Below are positions 8,511-17,416 of a stretch of DNA of 64,000 nt, piece after piece. The stretch covers positions 224,240 through 288,239 of the forward strand of contig JBDHVC010000001.1 in NCBI GenBank assembly GCA_039809495.1. The letters are read 5' to 3'. The notes beneath the pieces were generated by a model, which saw only the letters and a program-made list of their open reading frames with translations, was not told the origin of the DNA and did not search any database. This stretch comes from JAFLCL01 sp039809495 (lineage in GTDB: Bacteria > Myxococcota_A > Polyangia > Polyangiales > Sandaracinaceae). The number at the start of each line of letters is the position of its first letter. The stretch's first letter is position 1. A program made the translations under genes and the position numbers.

Positions 8511-9938
8511 CTATGCCCCGAGGGGCGGCGCCGTCGAGCGAGCCCCGAGCTCGTGCTCGACCGAGCCCCAGCTCTTGCGCTGCCTCTGCGCGCTCGCGGT
8601 GTCACCGAGCGCCTCGTAGAGCGCGGGGATCGAGAAGAGGACGTCGCTCCTCCTCTTCGCCTCGAGCGCCTCCTTCACCGCGGAGAGCGACACCGCACGC
8701 GGGCAGATCAGCTTGCCACGGACGACGCGCCGCTCGAGCGTCTCCGCGTGCTCGTGCGGCTCGAGGGCGAGCCCCGCCGCGCAGCGCGGGCAGACGTGAT
8801 CGACCCGGGTGTCATGGAGATAGAAGATGCATCCCTCGGGGAGCGCCTCGCCGAGGCGCGCGATGTCCCCGGCCTCCTGCTCCATGCCCAGGAAGGGGAA
8901 GCGCTTCTCGTCGCCCTTCTTGATCGTCCGTAGGAGCGGCATGACCGGGCGCGCGACGCCGCCACGCTCGAGCCGCATGACGGGCGCGGGGTCGAAGAGG
9001 ATGACGTCTCCGAAGTCGACGATCGCGTCACGGGCCGTCGGGGTCCGGACCACGCCGTGGCAGGGAGAGAGAGGCGCGACGCCGATCACCTCGAGGACGA
9101 TCGAGGCGTTGGGGACGCCGCCTCCGCCCGTCGCGCTGGCGCGGCCGAGGCCGCGCGTCGGCACGCGCACGAAGACCTCGTCGAGCATCGCGCCGTCCGC
9201 CTTCTTCACGAGCGGGAGCGCGCCCTCCTCGACCTCCACGCCGAAGCCGAGCGTGCGCCAGAGCGTCGCCGCCCGCTCCACGTCGGCGCTCGCGGTCGCG
9301 ACCGTCGCCTGGTTGAAGAGCACCGCGCGCGTCGCTCCGAGGCGCTCCTCCGCGCGATCGAAGGCGATCGCGGCGGCGCGAAAGCGCCCCGCCCACTTGT
9401 GGCAGAGCCCGAGGTCGAAGAACGTCGACCCCTCGGGCGCGAGCTTGATCGACGCCTCGAGCCGCTCCACGGCCTTCGCGTCGTGAGCGCCGCCGAGCCG
9501 GCGATGCGCGTTACCGAGCATCGCCAGCAGGGACGCGCGGAGCTCGACGGACATCCGCTCGTCGAGGTGGGGATCGTCGAGGTGGGGCTCGCCGAGCGAG
9601 AGGACGAGGCGAGCCGGCGCGCCCTCGAGCGGGGGCTCGTCGAGCCCCCGCCGCTCGTCGGCGCGCAAGAGCGCGCGCAGGCCGAGGACGAGGAGCGTCG
9701 CCTCGCTGGGGAAGGCGCCGAGCGCCGCGCGCACGTCGTCGACGAGGCCGGGACGCGTCGGCGCGGCCTCGAGGAGGGTCAGCCAGGTCTCGGCGATCTC
9801 CAGATCCTCGACGATCCGCGCGCGGAGCGGGGCGATGTGGGCGAAGACCGCGTCCTTCGACGGAAGCTGGAGCGCCTGTTCGATCAGGGCGTGTTCACTC
9901 TCGAGCACCGGGCGAGTATGCCCGGCACCCCGAGACAC
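8511..9938 (-). CDS. TPR-like protein of unknown function
   Basis: 475 aa, cytosolic, no signal peptide. Residues about 20-240 form helical pairs resembling tetratricopeptide repeats (SVELRASLLAMLGNAHRRL; STFFDLGLCHKWAGRFRAAAIAFDRAEER). The second half is a compact alpha/beta domain with one CPRC pair (about 400). It ends with another TPR-like helix pair (SIPALYEALGDTASAQRQ). I do not recognise the family. The start is uncertain: GTG at 9938 or GTG at 9908, neither with a Shine-Dalgarno sequence. It lies 28 nt behind the HtrA-like protease and may share its transcript. Confidence 0.75.
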   Translation of the reverse strand: MSRGAGHTRPVLESEHALIEQALQLPSKDAVFAHIAPLRARIVEDLEIAETWLTLLEAAPTRPGLVDDVRAALGAFPSEATLLVLGLRALLRADERRGLDEPPLEGAPARLVLSLGEPHLDDPHLDERMSVELRASLLAMLGNAHRRLGGAHDAKAVERLEASIKLAPEGSTFFDLGLCHKWAGRFRAAAIAFDRAEERLGATRAVLFNQATVATASADVERAATLWRTLGFGVEVEEGALPLVKKADGAMLDEVFVRVPTRGLGRASATGGGGVPNASIVLEVIGVAPLSPCHGVVRTPTARDAIVDFGDVILFDPAPVMRLERGGVARPVMPLLRTIKKGDEKRFPFLGMEQEAGDIARLGEALPEGCIFYLHDTRVDHVCPRCAAGLALEPHEHAETLERRVVRGKLICPRAVSLSAVKEALEAKRRSDVLFSIPALYEALGDTASAQRQRKSWGSVEHELGARSTAPPLGA

Positions 9939-9966
9939 GCCAGCGATCGCGAGGGCAGGCTCGGGA

Positions 9967-11079
9967 TCAGTTCTCCGGCACGGCGCCCAGCGGAATTCGG
10001 CGCGTTCCGTTGAGGAGCCCCGGCCCGACGGTGACCGTCACCTCCACGCTGTCGCCCGGACGGCGCGCTCGAATGGCCGCCTCGAGCTCAGCGCCGCTGT
10101 GGACGGGGCGCCCGTCGATCGCGGTGATGATGTGCCCCGTCCAGGGAACGCCGAGCCGACTGACCAGCTCGGGCGGCGCGTCGCTCACACCGAGGAGCCC
10201 GCCTCGAGCCGCGGGGGAGTCCGGCTGGACGGCTTGGATCTGGACGCCCTCGAAGCCACCTCCGGCGAAGTCTCGGCCGAGGACGCCGAGGAACGCCGAT
10301 CGCTCTCGTGATCCGGGCGACACGCCGCCGCCAGGCTCGATCGCGCCCGCCGTCGCGACGGGCTCTCGCCGCCGCTCCGTGCGTGTGCTCTCGAGGAACT
10401 GCGCGACGTAGTTGGCGGGGACCGCGAAGCCGATCCCGTGGCTGCCGCCAGTGCGGCTCAGGATGGCCGTGTTCACGCCGACGACCCGCCCGCGCCGGTC
10501 GACGAGCGGGCCGCCGCTGTTGCCGGGGTTGATGGGAGCGTCGGTCTGGATGAGGCGCCTCGCCATCCCACCGCCGACGTCCGGGACGTCGCGTCGCGCG
10601 CTGACGATCCCCTCCGTGAGCGTCCCGTCGAGCCCGAAGGGGCTGCCGAACGCGAGGACCGTCTGCCCGACCTGGACCTCGTCGGAATTCGCGAGATCGA
10701 GCGGCGGAGAGGGCACGGCCGCGCCGACGACCTCGAGGATCGCGAGGTCGTGCGAGGGATCCGTTCGGATCACGCGAGCGCGCAGCGTCGTCCCACTCCC
10801 GAAGCGCACCTGGGCGTCACGACCGCGCTCGACGACGTGGTGGTTCGTGATGACCCAGCGCTCGGCGCCGACGACGAACCCCGAGCCGCTCGAGGGGCCG
10901 CTCAGCACGGTGACGGTGCTCCGCGCGAGCCGCCGGGCGATGCGCACGCGCTGCGCGTCGGAGAGGGTCTGCGCAGCCACGCCGCTCGTCGGAGCGGCCA
11001 CCACCCCGAGGGGGCCGAGGACGACGAGGACGGCCAAGGCGACCGCGCGCCATGTGTCAGCCATTCGCTCTCGATTCAT
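9967..11079 (-). CDS. HtrA/DegP-like periplasmic serine protease with one PDZ domain
   Basis: 370 aa: signal peptide about 1-36, trypsin-like domain about 45-240, PDZ domain about 270-365. Catalytic residues are visible: H81 (TNHHVV), D111 (DPSHDLAIL) and S188 (NPGNSGGPL). The single PDZ keeps GVQIQAVQPDSPAARGGLLG and HIITAIDGRPV. It is likely a periplasmic quality-control protease (DegS/HhoA size class). The ATG at 11079 follows GGAGG by 5 nt; a reading frame extending upstream to 11169 lacks such support. It is divergent to the MshEN-domain gene. Confidence 0.93.
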   Translation of the reverse strand: MNRERMADTWRAVALAVLVVLGPLGVVAAPTSGVAAQTLSDAQRVRIARRLARSTVTVLSGPSSGSGFVVGAERWVITNHHVVERGRDAQVRFGSGTTLRARVIRTDPSHDLAILEVVGAAVPSPPLDLANSDEVQVGQTVLAFGSPFGLDGTLTEGIVSARRDVPDVGGGMARRLIQTDAPINPGNSGGPLVDRRGRVVGVNTAILSRTGGSHGIGFAVPANYVAQFLESTRTERRREPVATAGAIEPGGGVSPGSRERSAFLGVLGRDFAGGGFEGVQIQAVQPDSPAARGGLLGVSDAPPELVSRLGVPWTGHIITAIDGRPVHSGAELEAAIRARRPGDSVEVTVTVGPGLLNGTRRIPLGAVPEN

Positions 11080-11269
11080 TCGCGCCTCCGGAACAGGTGA
11101 TCCCTCGTGACGGACCCGCGCCGCCGCGCGGCCTTGGGCGGTGACCCGCGCCAGGGCCCTCGAGGTCACATCGAGCGTGCGTCACGAGCCATTCTACGCG
11201 AGCCGAGCCCGTTTCGTTCCCGGGCGGCGCTCGATGGCTGCTCGCTTGACCAGGCGAAGCGGTTCCCGG

Positions 11270-11275
11270 TACTTC
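11270..11275 (+). promoter_or_regulatory. Weak candidate -10 box of the MshEN/GAF gene
   Basis: TACTTC lies 8 nt before the ATG at 11284, with TTGACC at 11246-11251 (18-nt spacer) as a possible -35. No Shine-Dalgarno sequence precedes the ATG, so a leaderless transcript is possible. Confidence 0.3.
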
Positions 11276-11283
11276 CGACCCCG

Positions 11284-12690
11284 ATGCCCGTCGACCTCGG
11301 CACCCGACTCGTCGCCGCAGGGCTCGTGAGCGCCGCCGGGCTCGAGGAGGCGCTCGCGATGTCTCCGCGGCACGACGTCGCCCTCGTTCGAATCCTCATC
11401 GAGCGGGGGCTCTCGGACGAGCGGCTCGCTCGGCATTTCGCCGACGAGGGCTTCGGCCCGATCGTCTCGAGCGAAGAGCTCGGCGCCGCGTCGGGCGAGG
11501 CCCTCGCCCCCTCGATCCCGCGCGTCGTCCAGGAGGAATTCGCCCTCCTGCCCCTCCGCTACGATGGCGCTCGCTGGGTCGTCGCGATGGCGGTCCCGAC
11601 CGATCGCCACGCGATCCTCGAGGTCGAGCGGCTCGTCCGGGCGCCGATCGCGGCGAGGGTCGTCCGCTGGGGCGAGGTGTGCACGACCTCTCGCGAGGCC
11701 GAGCCCCCCGTCGCGCTCGTTCGACGTCGTGACACCCTCACGCCGGCCTCCGCGATCGGCGCGCCCGCGCGGGGCGGCGCCCCAGTCGATCCCGCGCTCG
11801 ACGAGGCCATCCCGCTCGTCCGCCTCAAGTCGCTTGCGCCGCGACCCCAAGCGCCGATGGCCGCTCTCCCCCACCGGCTCCCACGTCGAGCGCCGACGCC
11901 GCTCTACACCGAGGTCGCGCGCTCACCCGGACCGCGCGAGCTCCTCCGACGAGAGCTCACCCGAGGGCCGCAGCCGCATCGGAGCGACGCCGAGGAGACC
12001 TCGGCGCCGGGGACGGCGAGGATCCCGACCACGAGCCCGAACCGCGAGCCGTCGGCGCCTCCCCCGCGCGCCACGAGCTCGGGCTGGGCCAGCCTCCCCT
12101 CGCCCGCGCCGCGACCCGAGCCTCGCCGAAGGCGACGCCCTCGAGGCGAGCCCCGACCACGAGCCGCGGGAGGGCCGAGCCCGAGTGCGCCGAGCCCGAG
12201 TGGGCCGAGCCCGAGTGGGCCGAGCGATCCCTCGAGCGCGTTCGCCGCCCTTCGCCGCGCGAGCGAGCTCGACGTCGTCGTCCAGCTCACGCTCGAGGCC
12301 TCCCTCACGTTCTCGCGGAGCGCGGTGTTCTTCGTGCTGCGGCGCGGGATCCTCCGTGGGCGTGGCGGGGTCGGTCCCCACATCGGCGAAGACGCGGCTC
12401 GGAACCTCTGGATCCCGATCGGGACTCCTTCTCTGTTTCGAGACGTCGTCGAGTCGCGCGTGCCCTACGTCGGGCCCTACGGCGCCGCGATCGCGGATGG
12501 CCTCTTTCGGGCGACGGTCGGCTCACGCGGCGGGCCGCTCGGTCTCGCGCCCATCGAGGTGTCCGACAAGGTCGTCGGGCTCCTCGCGACCGATGGCGTC
12601 GCGCTCGAGGCGCGCGCCGTGCTCGAGCGCCTGCGGAGCGCCGTCGGGCGCGCGCTCGAGCGGATCATCGTGACGCGCAAACATGCCTGA
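11284..12690 (+). CDS. MshEN-domain protein with Pro/Ser-rich linker and GAF-like C-terminus
   Basis: 468 aa. Residues about 1-130 resemble the type II secretion/pilus ATPase N-terminal (MshEN/GspE_N) fold: LGTRLVAAGLVSAAGLEEAL, LVRILIERGLSDERLARHFADE, then IPRVVQEEFALLPLRYDG. In some proteins this fold binds cyclic di-GMP; that role here is inference. Residues about 190-320 are low-complexity, including a 15-nt tandem repeat three times at 12174-12218 (Pro-Ser-Pro-Ser). The last about 150 residues look GAF-like (VVQLTLEASLTFSRSAVFFVLRRG). There is no Walker motif, so it is not itself a secretion ATPase. It overlaps the next gene by 8 nt. Confidence 0.8.
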   Translation: MPVDLGTRLVAAGLVSAAGLEEALAMSPRHDVALVRILIERGLSDERLARHFADEGFGPIVSSEELGAASGEALAPSIPRVVQEEFALLPLRYDGARWVVAMAVPTDRHAILEVERLVRAPIAARVVRWGEVCTTSREAEPPVALVRRRDTLTPASAIGAPARGGAPVDPALDEAIPLVRLKSLAPRPQAPMAALPHRLPRRAPTPLYTEVARSPGPRELLRRELTRGPQPHRSDAEETSAPGTARIPTTSPNREPSAPPPRATSSGWASLPSPAPRPEPRRRRRPRGEPRPRAAGGPSPSAPSPSGPSPSGPSDPSSAFAALRRASELDVVVQLTLEASLTFSRSAVFFVLRRGILRGRGGVGPHIGEDAARNLWIPIGTPSLFRDVVESRVPYVGPYGAAIADGLFRATVGSRGGPLGLAPIEVSDKVVGLLATDGVALEARAVLERLRSAVGRALERIIVTRKHA

Positions 12691-13705
12691 GCCGGGCGAG
12701 TCGATCGCGGTCCTCTTGCCGTTCCGCGACGTCGAGGCGTGGCTCGACGCGGCGATCGCGAGCGTCCGAGCGGCGGCGTGCGTCGAGCGGATCGTGCTCG
12801 TCGACGACGGATCCCGCGACGCGAGCCGCGCGATCGCGGCGCGCCACGCCGGCCTCGACGCCCGGATCGAGCTCCTCGAGACGAGCGGGATCGGCATCGT
12901 GGGCGCGCTCTCCCTCGCGCGGCGCCGAACGACGGCGCGCTACCTCGCCCGCATGGACGGCGACGACGTCTCGCTCGCGGGGCGGATCGAGGCGTGCTGC
13001 CGGCTCCTCGACGCGGCGCCGCGGCTCGCCGCCGTCGGGACCCGGGTTCAGCTCGTCGGCGAGGGTGTTCAGGAGGGGATGAGGCGCTACGTCGCGTGGC
13101 AGAACGCGATCACGACGGCCGACGCGCACCACGAGGCGCTCCTCGTCGAGTCACCGCTCTGCCATCCGTCCGTCGTCCTGCGGGCGAGCGCGCTCGACGC
13201 GGTCGGGGGCTACCGCGACGGCCCCTTCCCCGAGGACTACGACCTCTGGTGCCGCCTCGATCGCGCGGGCTACGAGCTCGCCAAGACGGACACCGTCGGG
13301 CTCGCGTGGCGGCATCGCCCCGGGCGCCTCACCTTCGCGGACGAGCGCTACTCGCTCGCGCGTCAGCGGGCGCTGAAGGCCGAGCATCTCGCGTACCGCC
13401 TCGCGCGCGCCCCGCGCGCCGAGCGCTTCGGGTTCGCCGTCTGGGGCGCGGGCCCGACCGGCACACGGCTCGCGCGCGAGCTCGAGCGACACGGCCTCCG
13501 CCCCCGCGCCTTCCTCGACATCGATCCGAACAAGATCGGGCGGATCCGCCGGGGCGTGCGCGTCGCCGCGCCGGCGCTCCTCCGAGACGAGCCGCGACCC
13601 TTCGTCGTCGTGGCGGTCGGAGCGCGGGGGGCGCGCGCGCTCATCGAGGCCGAGCTCGTCTCGCGAGGCCTCACGTCGGGGCTCGACTACGTCTGCGCCG
13701 CGTGA
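12683..13705 (+). CDS. Family 2 glycosyltransferase with C-terminal Rossmann-like domain
   Basis: 340 aa. A GT-A domain (about 5-225) has VLLPFRDVEAWLDAAIASV, the nucleotide-binding IVLVDDGSRDAS, the metal-binding ARMDGDD (DxD) and the acceptor-side FPEDYDLWCRL (ED motif). From about 250 a second unit begins with FAVWGAGPTGTRLARELERHG, a Gly-rich dinucleotide-type turn. It continues with AFLDIDPNKIGR and FVVVAVGARGAR, a small Rossmann-like module. Sugar donor and acceptor are unknown. It overlaps the upstream gene by 8 nt, so translation is coupled. No membrane segment. Confidence 0.9.
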   Translation: MPEPGESIAVLLPFRDVEAWLDAAIASVRAAACVERIVLVDDGSRDASRAIAARHAGLDARIELLETSGIGIVGALSLARRRTTARYLARMDGDDVSLAGRIEACCRLLDAAPRLAAVGTRVQLVGEGVQEGMRRYVAWQNAITTADAHHEALLVESPLCHPSVVLRASALDAVGGYRDGPFPEDYDLWCRLDRAGYELAKTDTVGLAWRHRPGRLTFADERYSLARQRALKAEHLAYRLARAPRAERFGFAVWGAGPTGTRLARELERHGLRPRAFLDIDPNKIGRIRRGVRVAAPALLRDEPRPFVVVAVGARGARALIEAELVSRGLTSGLDYVCAA

Positions 13706-13720
13706 GGCGAGCGGCGCGCG

Positions 13721-14059
13721 TCAGAGCAGGGGCTTGGGCACGTCGTCGATCGCGAGGCGATCGAGCGCATAGCGGATGAGCGCGCTCCTCGTCATGCGGC
13801 GATGGCCCCGCGTCTTGAGCGCGGCGACCTTGGCGTCGAGCGCGGCGAGATCCTCGACGTACATCGAGATGCAGATGATCTCGTAGTGGTCGGGCTTGGG
13901 CTTCTTCGCGCGCTTGCGACCCGACGCCGGGCGCGCGCGCTCCTTCTGGAGGATCGCGGGGCGCGCGGCGGGCTCGGGCCGGTAGAACGAGGTCTCGAGC
14001 ACCTCGCGGATCTCGGCTTGATCGAAGAGCGCGTGCACCGCGCTGGAAGGATCCGTCAT
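13721..14059 (-). CDS. Ribbon-helix-helix-like DNA-binding protein, partner of the ParA gene
   Basis: 112 aa. The C-terminal half reads as a ribbon-helix-helix: a strand (HYEIICISMYV), helix LAALDAKVAALKTRG, then MTRSALIRYALDRLAI. A Lys/Arg-rich stretch (SGRKRAKKPKP) precedes it, and an acidic-helical N-terminus could contact the ATPase. It lies 40 nt downstream of the ParA gene on the same strand, the usual place for a ParA partner. I chose the ATG at 14059: GGAG is about 9 nt upstream, and a longer reading frame to 14176 would begin inside the ParA 3' end. DNA target unknown. Confidence 0.82.
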   Translation of the reverse strand: MTDPSSAVHALFDQAEIREVLETSFYRPEPAARPAILQKERARPASGRKRAKKPKPDHYEIICISMYVEDLAALDAKVAALKTRGHRRMTRSALIRYALDRLAIDDVPKPLL

Positions 14060-14099
14060 GACACGTTTCTCCGTCTCTCTTGGGGTCGGGGGACCGAGC

Positions 14100-15419
14100 T
14101 CACGCGGACGCCGCCGCCGGCTCGAGGGCGCTCCCCGAGGCCTCGGGAGCGGAAGGACGCGAGCCCCGCGAGTCACCCTCGAGGCCGCGATCGATGAGGC
14201 TCGCGTCGCCGCGCGCCTCGAGCACGCGAGCGACGAGCGCTCGGTAGTCCGAGGCGCCGTGACTCTCGGGGGCGTGCTCGAAGATGGTCTTTCGAACGCT
14301 CGGCGCCTCGCGGAGCTTGGCGCTCGCGCGGATGGGATCGAGGCAGCGCTCCTGGAAGTGCTCTCGGAGCGCCGCGACCGACTCGCGCGCGATGTTCACG
14401 CGCGCGTCGTAGAAGGTCGGCAGGACGCCGAGGATGGAGACGTCGTGCTTGAGCAGCTCGCGGACGTTCTTGAGCGTCCTCAAGACCTGCTTCACGCCGA
14501 CGAGCGAGAGGTAGTCGCACGACACGGGGATGATCACCGAGTCGGCGTACACGAGCGCGTTCTGGTTCATGAGCGAGAGCGCCGGCGCGCAGTCGATGAC
14601 GACGACGTCGTAGCCGGTGACGCGATCGCCCAGCCGCTCGCGGAGGATCCGATCGCGGTTGGGCCGCGTGGCGAGGTGGAGCTCCGCGGCGGCGAGCAGC
14701 TCGTTCGAGGTGAGCACGTCGAGGTTACCGCGCACGGGCACGGCGGCTCGATCGGCCGCGATCCCTTGGACGAGCACGTGATAGAGCGTGCGCTCGCCCC
14801 GGATCCCGAGGCTCGCGCCGACGTTGCCTTGCCCGTCCGCGTCGACGAGGAGCACGCGCTGCCCCGCCTCGGCGAGCCCGGCCGCGAGGTTCACGGCGGT
14901 CGTCGTCTTGCCCGTGCCGCCCTTGTGGTTGAAGACGGCGATGCGGCGCGGCCCCGACGCCTGCTTCGGGCGGAGCGCGCGGGATCCGACGCCGGTCGCG
15001 CGGCACGCCATGGAGCAGAAGTAGAGGGCCCCTCCATCACCGACGACGACCTGGAACGGATACTCGATGTCGAAGGGCCGCGCGCAGACGTCGCAGCGAC
15101 AGCCCCCGTGGCGCGCGTCACGTTCGACCGCGGACGCGCGAGGAGGCGCGGAGGCGGGGCGCGGCACGACGAGCCGACCGCTCGCCGACCCGGCGCTCAG
15201 GCCCTCGAGGCGTTCACCGCGCTCGGAGCCCTCGATCACGCCTCGCTGTTGGCAGAACTGGGTGCAGAAGTACGAGAAGCCTCCCTCGCCTTCGTGCACC
15301 TGGTAGCGGAACCGAACGATGAAGCTGCGCCCGCAGACCGAGCAGGCGCTCTCTGGCGCCTGGGGCCCGGCCGCGTCGGCGGGCGGCGAAGCGCTCGGGC
15401 TCTTGGGGGTGTCGACCAC
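14100..15419 (-). CDS. ParA-family ATPase with two N-terminal zinc-knuckle (TRASH/MYM-like) domains
   Basis: 439 aa. Two short Cys units come first: C26-x2-C29 with C52-x3-C56, and C109-x2-C112 with C135-x3-C139, each with YFC before the second pair, as in TRASH/MYM-type zinc fingers. Then a complete ParA ATPase: deviant Walker A KGGTGKTT (166-173) with the signature Lys, switch I VDADGQGN, and Walker B VVVIDCAPALS. A low-complexity tail follows. The GTG start has GAGGAG about 7 nt upstream. It likely positions a cargo or DNA locus through the ribbon-helix-helix partner; the zinc knuckles may add a docking surface. Confidence 0.9.
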   Translation of the reverse strand: MVDTPKSPSASPPADAAGPQAPESACSVCGRSFIVRFRYQVHEGEGGFSYFCTQFCQQRGVIEGSERGERLEGLSAGSASGRLVVPRPASAPPRASAVERDARHGGCRCDVCARPFDIEYPFQVVVGDGGALYFCSMACRATGVGSRALRPKQASGPRRIAVFNHKGGTGKTTTAVNLAAGLAEAGQRVLLVDADGQGNVGASLGIRGERTLYHVLVQGIAADRAAVPVRGNLDVLTSNELLAAAELHLATRPNRDRILRERLGDRVTGYDVVVIDCAPALSLMNQNALVYADSVIIPVSCDYLSLVGVKQVLRTLKNVRELLKHDVSILGVLPTFYDARVNIARESVAALREHFQERCLDPIRASAKLREAPSVRKTIFEHAPESHGASDYRALVARVLEARGDASLIDRGLEGDSRGSRPSAPEASGSALEPAAASA

Positions 15420-15544
15420 GCTGCTGCTCCTCGAGAGAGGTCCCGAGGCCTCGCTCGCGTTCGATCACCGAGCCGCGGGCGAGCCTCCCGACCCGCATAA
15501 CGGGTTCGAGCAGGCGACCGCAAATTATCGGACGACGCCGAGCG

Positions 15545-15673
15545 CGCTCATGGCGCGAAGCCGTCGCGATGACTCGTGCTGTTCGGCCCTCCTCGGAGGG
15601 TCTGCCCAGAGCCCCTCCCGCCGAGCCAGCGTGCCTGCGCGGGGCGGATCACGTCGAGCTGGGCGCGCGGTCA
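15545..15673 (-). repeat. Intergenic structured repeat, copy A
   Basis: Begins with the stop codon of the SDR gene (TGACCGCGCG, reading leftwards) and fills most of the gap before the ParA gene. It shares with the other copies the apical TCGACGTGATCCG, the linker GCTGGCTCGGCG, and a second hairpin GGAGGGGCT/AGACCCTCC (15595-15618). The third hairpin (towards 15545) has decayed compared with copies B, D and E. It lies in the 3' region of the SDR transcript. Confidence 0.75.
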
Positions 15674-16369
15674 GGTCCGACCGTAGACCGGGACGAGCGC
15701 GCCGCGCGTCACGCGGTTCTCCGGGGACGCGAGGAAGACGACGGTGCTCGCGACCTCGTCCACGCTCGGCCAGCGCGCCTGATCAGCGCTCGGCATCGCC
15801 GCGCGGTTCGCGGCGGTCGCCATCACGGAGGGGACGACCGCGTTCACCCAGATCCCCTCGTCGCGGAGCTCCTCCGCGAGCGACACGGTCAGCGCGGCGA
15901 CGGCCGCCTTGCTCATCGCGTACGCGCTGAGGCCAGCCGTCGGGACGAGCGCGGGCTTGGCCGAGACGTTCACGATCCGACCGCCCCGGTCGCCCGAGCG
16001 CGCCCGGATCCGCCGCACCGCCTCGCGCGAGGAGAGCCACGCCGTCATCGCGTTCATGGACAGCATCCGCCGCGCGTCGTCGGCGCTCGTCTCGTCGATC
16101 GCTCCGCCCGCGTACCCCCCGGCGACGTGGATCGACGCCCAGAGATCGGGCACGTCCGCGTAAAAGCGTGCGACGACCTCTTCGTCCGCGAGATCCGGGG
16201 CGAGGCGCGCCTCGAGGCGAGGCTCGAGGTGGACGCGCGCGCGCTCCGCCTCGTCGCGCACCGGGACGTGGACCCGCGCGCCGCGCTCGAGCAGGAGCGC
16301 ACAGACGGCGGTCCCGAGCGCGCCCGCCCCACCCGTCACGACGACCGATCGTCCCTCGAAGTCCCTCAT
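15671..16369 (-). CDS. Short-chain dehydrogenase/reductase
   Basis: 232 aa, a classical SDR: cofactor turn TGGAGALG (12-19), NVSAKPAL with S136, and the active-site Y150-x3-K154 (AYAMSK). An Asp after the second strand that would point to NAD is not obvious (VHVPVRDEA), so NADP use is as likely. Substrate unknown. A GAGGAGAG ribosome-binding site precedes the ATG at 16369. xerD lies upstream on the same strand after 58 nt. Its stop codon is also the first three bases of repeat copy A. Confidence 0.9.
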   Translation of the reverse strand: MRDFEGRSVVVTGGAGALGTAVCALLLERGARVHVPVRDEAERARVHLEPRLEARLAPDLADEEVVARFYADVPDLWASIHVAGGYAGGAIDETSADDARRMLSMNAMTAWLSSREAVRRIRARSGDRGGRIVNVSAKPALVPTAGLSAYAMSKAAVAALTVSLAEELRDEGIWVNAVVPSVMATAANRAAMPSADQARWPSVDEVASTVVFLASPENRVTRGALVPVYGRT

Positions 16370-16427
16370 GTCGCTCTCCTCGTGGGGACGAACGCTAACA
16401 CGGCCGCCGCGCCCTCCGACGGCGCGC

Positions 16428-17318
16428 TCAGCCCCGCGGGTGGTAGGTGCCGTGGAGCGCGGCGAGGTGATCGCCCGTCACGTGCGTGTAGACCTCGGTC
16501 GTCGAGATGTCGGCGTGCCCGAGCAGCGCCTGGACGACGCGCAGGTCGGCGCCGCCGAGCAGGAGGTGCGTCGCGAACGAGTGGCGGAGCTTGTGCGGCG
16601 AGATCGGCCGCGCGATGCCGGCCGTGAGCGCGTACCTGCGCACGATCGCGAAGAAGCCTTGGCGCGTCAGCGGCGCGCCGCGCGGCGTCAGAAAGAGCGC
16701 CGACGACGCCTCCTTCGCCCACGCGGGGCGCACCTCGGCCCGGTAGCGCTCGATGCGTCGGCGCGCCGGGACGCCGAGCGGGACGACGCGCCGCTTCTTC
16801 CCCTTGCCGAACGCCGACACGAAGCCGGTCTCGAGGTTCACGTCGGCGAGCGTGAGCGAGACGAGCTCCGAGACGCGGAGCCCGGCGGCGTACATCGTGT
16901 GGAGCATCGCCGCGTCGCGCAGCCCGCGCGCGCTCTCCTCGTCCGGCGCCGCGAGCAGCGCGAGCACCTCGTCGCGTGAGAGCACGATCGGGAGCCGCTT
17001 CGTCGGCCGAGGCGCGTCGACGAGCTCGCTCGGATCCGCCGCGAGGTGCTTCTCTAGGACGAGGTAGCGGAAGAAGCCGCGGAGCGCCGAGAGCAGCCGC
17101 GCCTGCGAGCGGGCGGAGAGGCCGTCACGCGAGCGCTTCGCGAGGAAGTCGGAGAGCGTCGCGCCGCTCACGTCGGCGAGCGCGCGCGATCCATCCGAGA
17201 GGTAGCGCGTGAAGCTCGCGAGATCGGTCGCGTAGGCGACGACGGTGCGCGCCGAGAGCCCCTCGTCGATGCGCAGATGCTGGAGGTACCCGTCGACGAG
17301 CCAGTCGCACTCGCTCAC
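16428..17318 (-). CDS. xerD: Tyrosine recombinase XerD
   Basis: 296 aa, the exact family length. The N-terminal core-binding domain (about 1-105) is followed by the catalytic domain with R148 (AGLRVSEL), a Lys in GKGKKRR (about 172-175), H242 and R245 (HKLRHSF), H268 (LLGHADIST) and the nucleophile Y277 (EVYTHV). With its XerC partner (not in window) it resolves chromosome dimers at dif under FtsK control. No dif-like site is next to it. It starts at a GTG without an evident Shine-Dalgarno sequence. No integrase-type neighbours, so a housekeeping role is preferred. Confidence 0.95.
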   Translation of the reverse strand: MSECDWLVDGYLQHLRIDEGLSARTVVAYATDLASFTRYLSDGSRALADVSGATLSDFLAKRSRDGLSARSQARLLSALRGFFRYLVLEKHLAADPSELVDAPRPTKRLPIVLSRDEVLALLAAPDEESARGLRDAAMLHTMYAAGLRVSELVSLTLADVNLETGFVSAFGKGKKRRVVPLGVPARRRIERYRAEVRPAWAKEASSALFLTPRGAPLTRQGFFAIVRRYALTAGIARPISPHKLRHSFATHLLLGGADLRVVQALLGHADISTTEVYTHVTGDHLAALHGTYHPRG

Positions 17319-17416
17319 GGCGCGAGCGTCCCACGGGGCGCGCCACGCTCCGAATTTTCGGTCGACGGCGCGCTCCGCGTCTTGCCTCTCGGGTCGTTCT
17401 TGGGAGGCTCCGCCCG

